DNA from: Frankia casuarinae
Lineage (GTDB): Bacteria; Actinomycetota; Actinomycetes; Frankiales; Frankiaceae
Direction: 5' to 3'
NCBI RefSeq assembly: GCF_000013345.1
Contig: NC_007777.1
Location: 1,736,001-1,800,000, forward strand
DNA length: 64,000 bases
This document shows, in pieces, positions 61,512 through 64,000 of this stretch. The stretch's first letter is position 1; each line of letters starts with the position of its first letter. Under the pieces are notes generated by a model, which did no database searches, was not told where the DNA came from, and worked only from the letters and a program-made list of their open reading frames with translations. Both the position numbers and the translations under genes were made by a program.

Positions 61512-62387
61512 TCAGTCCCGGCGGGCCGGCGGTGCGGGGAAGGGCAGGATCTGCCGTAGCCCGGACCATGGCGTGCCCCACGCCGCGCGTTCCCGAGGGT
61601 AGCCCATCGAGACCTCCTCAAAGCGGACGTCGTCGTACCAGGTGGTGCGGGGAATGTGCAGATGACCGTAGACGACAGCGCTGGCCCGGAACCGCGTGTG
61701 CCAGTCGGCCGTGCTCGTGGTGCCGCACCACAGCGCGAATGTGGGGTACCGCAGTACCGCGGTGGGCTGACGGACGAGTGGCCAGTGGTTGACGAGCACC
61801 GTTGGCATTGTCGGATCGATGTCGCCGAGGCGCGCCCGGGTCTGCGCGACCCGGGCCCGGCACCAGGCGTCGATGGTGGGATACGGGTCCGGGTGCAGCA
61901 CCCATTCGTCGGTGCATACGATCCCGCTTTCCCGGGCCAGGGCCAGCGCCTCCTCCTTCGTCGCCGTTTCGGCGGGCCGAAAGGTGTAGTCGTAGAGCAC
62001 GAACAACGGCGCGACGACAACGGGGCCGCCCGCGCCCTCCCAGACCGGATAAGGGTCCTCCGGGGTGACGACGCCCAGCCCGCGGGCGATCTCCACGAGA
62101 TGCCGGTAGCGTTGTTCGCCGCGCAGCTGCACCGGGTCCTGCTTGGGAGTCCACAGCTCGTGATTCCCCGGCACCCAGACAACCTTCGCGAAACGCCCGC
62201 TGAGCTGCTTGAGCGTCGTCTCGATATCGGCGATCGTCTCGGCGACGTCACCGGCGAGGATCAGCCAGTCGTCGGATGATCCGGGTGCGATGTCCTCCAC
62301 CATCCGCCGGTTCTCGGGGTAGGCGACATGCACGTCACTGACGGCCAGCAGCCGCCCGGGCGAAACCGGGGAATCCGTCCGGGACAC
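61512..62387 (-). CDS. metallophosphoesterase
   Basis: The 291-residue protein has the calcineurin-like motifs AVSDVHVAYPENR (D-x-H), LAGDVAET (GDxx), VPGNHELW (GNHE), VLVNHWPL and YGHLHIP. It hydrolyses a phosphoester; the substrate is unknown. Together with the transferase gene five bases downstream it may control carrier-protein phosphopantetheine status, by analogy only. GTG 62387 lies before the first conserved strand. Confidence 0.88.
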   Translation of the reverse strand: MSRTDSPVSPGRLLAVSDVHVAYPENRRMVEDIAPGSSDDWLILAGDVAETIADIETTLKQLSGRFAKVVWVPGNHELWTPKQDPVQLRGEQRYRHLVEIARGLGVVTPEDPYPVWEGAGGPVVVAPLFVLYDYTFRPAETATKEEALALARESGIVCTDEWVLHPDPYPTIDAWCRARVAQTRARLGDIDPTMPTVLVNHWPLVRQPTAVLRYPTFALWCGTTSTADWHTRFRASAVVYGHLHIPRTTWYDDVRFEEVSMGYPRERAAWGTPWSGLRQILPFPAPPARRD

Positions 62388-62525
62388 AAGGCGAAGCCTA
62401 CCGGCGCGGCCACCGGCGTGTCCGCCAGATGAAAATGCTGTTCCGGTGTTCGAGATGGCGCCGGGTGGGCATCCTGATCGAGGATCATCGCGAGGGATCG
62501 GTGACGATCCCTCGAGGACGACACG

Positions 62526-62608
62526 ATGAGCCGACGGATCCAGCCGATCTTGCGGGAGTGGACAGCGATGAACGACAGCGGGCAGCGATGAGTGGTGGGC
62601 AGCGATGA
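62526..62608 (+). promoter_or_regulatory. chain of ATGA-overlapping minigenes before the DUF1232 gene
   Basis: ATG 62568 opens MNDSGQR and stops at TGA 62589-62591, overlapping ATG 62588, which opens MSGGQR and stops at TGA 62606-62608, overlapping the ATG 62605 of the DUF1232 gene. GGGCAGCGATGA is duplicated with a 17-bp period. The first frame may itself begin at ATG 62526 (21 codons) behind GAGGA. The overlaps are directly visible; a coupling role is inferred. Confidence 0.65.
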
Positions 62609-62979
62609 GTGACAGCGTCGGAATCGGGCTGCTCGTCGCCCTCGGGGCTCTCGTCATGATCGTCCTGGCGCTGGCCGTGGCCGCGCTGGTCGCCGTCCGG
62701 AAGTACCGGCTGCCGTTGCGGGGCCTCGTGGCGACCCTGGCGGGCCTCGCCTACGTCATCTCCCCGGTGGACGCCGTCCCGGAGATTCCGCTGGGGCCGA
62801 TCGGCCTGATCGACGACATCACCGTGATCATCGCGACCGTGGTCTACCTGCGTGGCCTGATCGCCGCGCGGCGGGGCCTGGACCCGGCCGGGATCGATCC
62901 ACCCGGCCGGGCGCCCCACCCGATGCCGCGGCAGCCTCCGCCGCCTCGGGTATCAGGCCGGCGCCGCGGTGCCCGCTGA
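62605..62979 (+). CDS. DUF1232 (YkvA-like) membrane protein
   Basis: The 124-residue protein has a first hydrophobic helix (about 7-31) and the DUF1232 motif ISPVDAVPEIPLGPIGLIDDITVII with a second hydrophobic stretch. The tail is Pro/Arg-rich. The family's function is unknown. ATG 62605 is the last of a chain of overlapping starts. Confidence 0.82.
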   Translation: MSDSVGIGLLVALGALVMIVLALAVAALVAVRKYRLPLRGLVATLAGLAYVISPVDAVPEIPLGPIGLIDDITVIIATVVYLRGLIAARRGLDPAGIDPPGRAPHPMPRQPPPPRVSGRRRGAR

Positions 62980-63067
62980 GCAGGCTGCCGCTGAGCAGGC
63001 TGCCGGGGCTGGCTGGAACACCGGGGCTGGCTGGAACATCGGGACCGGCCCCGGTGTTGTCCGCGAC

Positions 63068-63676
63068 ATGACTTCTGTCACCTTCGCGATCACCTGGGAT
63101 TACCGTTGCCCGTTCGCCCGCAACGCACATGAACACGTTTTGACTGGTCTCGCGGCCGGTGCCGACTGGAACGTCACCTTTCTCCCGTTCTCGCTGGGGC
63201 AGGCGCACGTGGAGGAGGGGCAACCCACCGTCTGGGAGAAGCCCGAGCAGGACTCCGGGATCCTCGCCCTGCAGGCCGGCGTCGTCGTCCGCGACGAATA
63301 CCCGGATCTGTTCCCCTCCGCCCACCGGGCGCTGTTCGCGGCGCGTCACGACGAGGGCCGTCACCTGGAGGACCGGGCGGTCATCCAGGAGACGCTCGCG
63401 GGGGTGGGGCTGCCCGCCGACGAGGTGCTTGCCCGGGTTGACGATGGCGCTCTCGACAAGGTCCGCGCCGAGCACGAGCAGTACGTCGCCTCGCATACCG
63501 TCTGGGGCGTGCCGACCTGGATCGCCGGTGATCAGGCCGTGTTCGTCCGGCTGATGAACCGTGCGCCGCTCGGTGCCGACCCGGCGGGTTCCATCCGTGC
63601 GGTGGAGCGCATCGTCGACCTGGTGACCGGTTGGCCCGAGTTGAACGAGTTCAAGCACACGTCCATCCCACGCTGA
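63068..63676 (+). CDS. DsbA-family oxidoreductase with CPFA motif
   Basis: The 202-residue protein has the thioredoxin-like DsbA fold, with WDYRCPFARN (Cys14, CPFA) and the cis-Pro region GVPTW. Only one active-site cysteine is present, so it resembles the glutathione- or mycothiol-dependent FrnE/HCCA-isomerase branch rather than classical DsbA. There is no signal peptide, so it is cytosolic. Just upstream is a duplicated GGGGCTGGCTGGAACA (about 63006-63040). Confidence 0.82.
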   Translation: MTSVTFAITWDYRCPFARNAHEHVLTGLAAGADWNVTFLPFSLGQAHVEEGQPTVWEKPEQDSGILALQAGVVVRDEYPDLFPSAHRALFAARHDEGRHLEDRAVIQETLAGVGLPADEVLARVDDGALDKVRAEHEQYVASHTVWGVPTWIAGDQAVFVRLMNRAPLGADPAGSIRAVERIVDLVTGWPELNEFKHTSIPR

Positions 63677-63789
63677 TCTTCCAGGCCGGTTCGGTCCGTC
63701 CCGGTACACCCACGGCGCCGGGGACAGCGGCCGCGCCGCCCGCCATTCCCCTGTCGGCGCCCGGCGGTGTCAGACGTTCAAGCCGCGTC

Positions 63790-63836
63790 AGGTGCCCAGG
63801 TCACGTGAGGTGCCCAGGTCACGTGAGGTGCCCAGG
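63790..63836. repeat. 18-bp repeat with TCACGTGA palindromes
   Basis: AGGTGCCCAGGTCACGTG occurs at 63790-63807 and 63808-63825, with a partial third copy from 63826. The two junctions create TCACGTGA palindromes (63801-63808, 63819-63826). It lies just beyond the 3' end of the TerD-family gene. Confidence 0.6.
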
Positions 63837-63841
63837 CCGCG

Positions 63842-64000
63842 TCAGACGTCCAGGCCGTAGCTGCGGGCGATCGCAGCCAGGCCGCTGACCCCACCCTGGC
63901 CGAGCGCCCGGAAGCGCCAGCCGTCCTGATCCCGGTAGAGCTCACCGAACAACATCGAGGTGTCCCGCGCGGCGGCGGTGGTGAGGTCGTACCGCACCAG
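63842..64000 (-). CDS. TerD-family protein, 3' end only
   Basis: The minus strand encodes the last 52 residues of a TerD/calcium-binding tellurium-resistance family protein: SMLFGELYRDQDGWRFRALG followed by QGGVSGLAAIARSYGLDV and TGA (complement of 63842-63844). The GELYR...WKFRAxGQG pattern is characteristic. The gene continues beyond the window edge. TerD proteins are widespread in actinobacteria and linked to stress and differentiation. Confidence 0.88.
   Translation of the reverse strand: MVRYDLTTAAARDTSMLFGELYRDQDGWRFRALGQGGVSGLAAIARSYGLDV

Overview
The window is a contiguous stretch of chromosome from a high-GC actinobacterium. Codon third positions are almost all G or C, GTG starts are common, and several operons have actinobacterial gene order. 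The mix of genes looks most like Frankia or a close relative; this is inferred from gene content, because no rRNA or marker gene settles it. There is one tRNA (tRNA-Pro, GGG) and no rRNA, phage, insertion sequence or CRISPR array.

Layout. 1-3.3 kb: thioesterase, membrane Ser/Thr kinase, small GlsB-type membrane protein. 3.4-5.3 kb (minus): mycothiol-dependent formaldehyde dehydrogenase and a metallo-beta-lactamase-fold hydrolase. 5.6-14.2 kb: a conserved chromosome-segregation and growth operon (ParA, inactive-looking M50-like membrane protein, scpA, scpB, rluB, tyrA, cmk, plsC-like, der), then tRNA-Pro. 14.5-18.1 kb: collagen-like surface protein with an LPLAG-type tail, sortase, NlpC/P60 hydrolase. 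18.3-27.5 kb: the actinobacterial pgsA-DUF881-DUF1290-DUF881-gcvH-garA-MerR-bifunctional nuclease-MerR block, with a large nucleotidyltransferase/phosphomannomutase fusion inside it. 27.6-29.5 kb: DrrAB-type ABC exporter. 30.5-35.1 kb: an unusual cassette of a soluble FtsK/SpoIIIE-type ATPase, a membrane protein and an 87-residue helical protein. 35.3-38.9 kb: otsA, SixA-type phosphatase, WhiB. 39.7-41.3 kb (minus): leader peptide, cysteine dioxygenase, rhodanese. 41.6-44.1 kb: DevS/DevR-like pair, convergent. 44.6-51.7 kb: repeat-containing unknown, rhomboid, HD/RidA remnant, bioA, diguanylate cyclase, folD-like. 51.7-60.5 kb: accessory zone with a 14-bp x10 minisatellite, HicAB and VapBC modules, a TetR regulator with no normal start codon, remnants of a WYL regulator and a papain-like hydrolase, a DUF456 protein apparently starting at ATA, and an ATP-grasp enzyme followed by an arginine-deiminase-like protein without its catalytic Cys. 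60.6-64 kb: phosphopantetheinyl transferase and phosphoesterase, DUF1232 protein, DsbA-like protein, 3' part of a TerD-family gene.

The most unusual structure is at gene starts. At three loci (8.9, 58.26 and 62.57 kb) a short tandem duplication of the start region produces tiny open frames. Each overlaps the next by ATGA, so that ribosomes could be handed through one to three minigenes before reaching the real gene. Short in-frame tandem duplications (15-18 bp units) also occur in many coding regions, so small tandem duplication looks like a common mutational process here.
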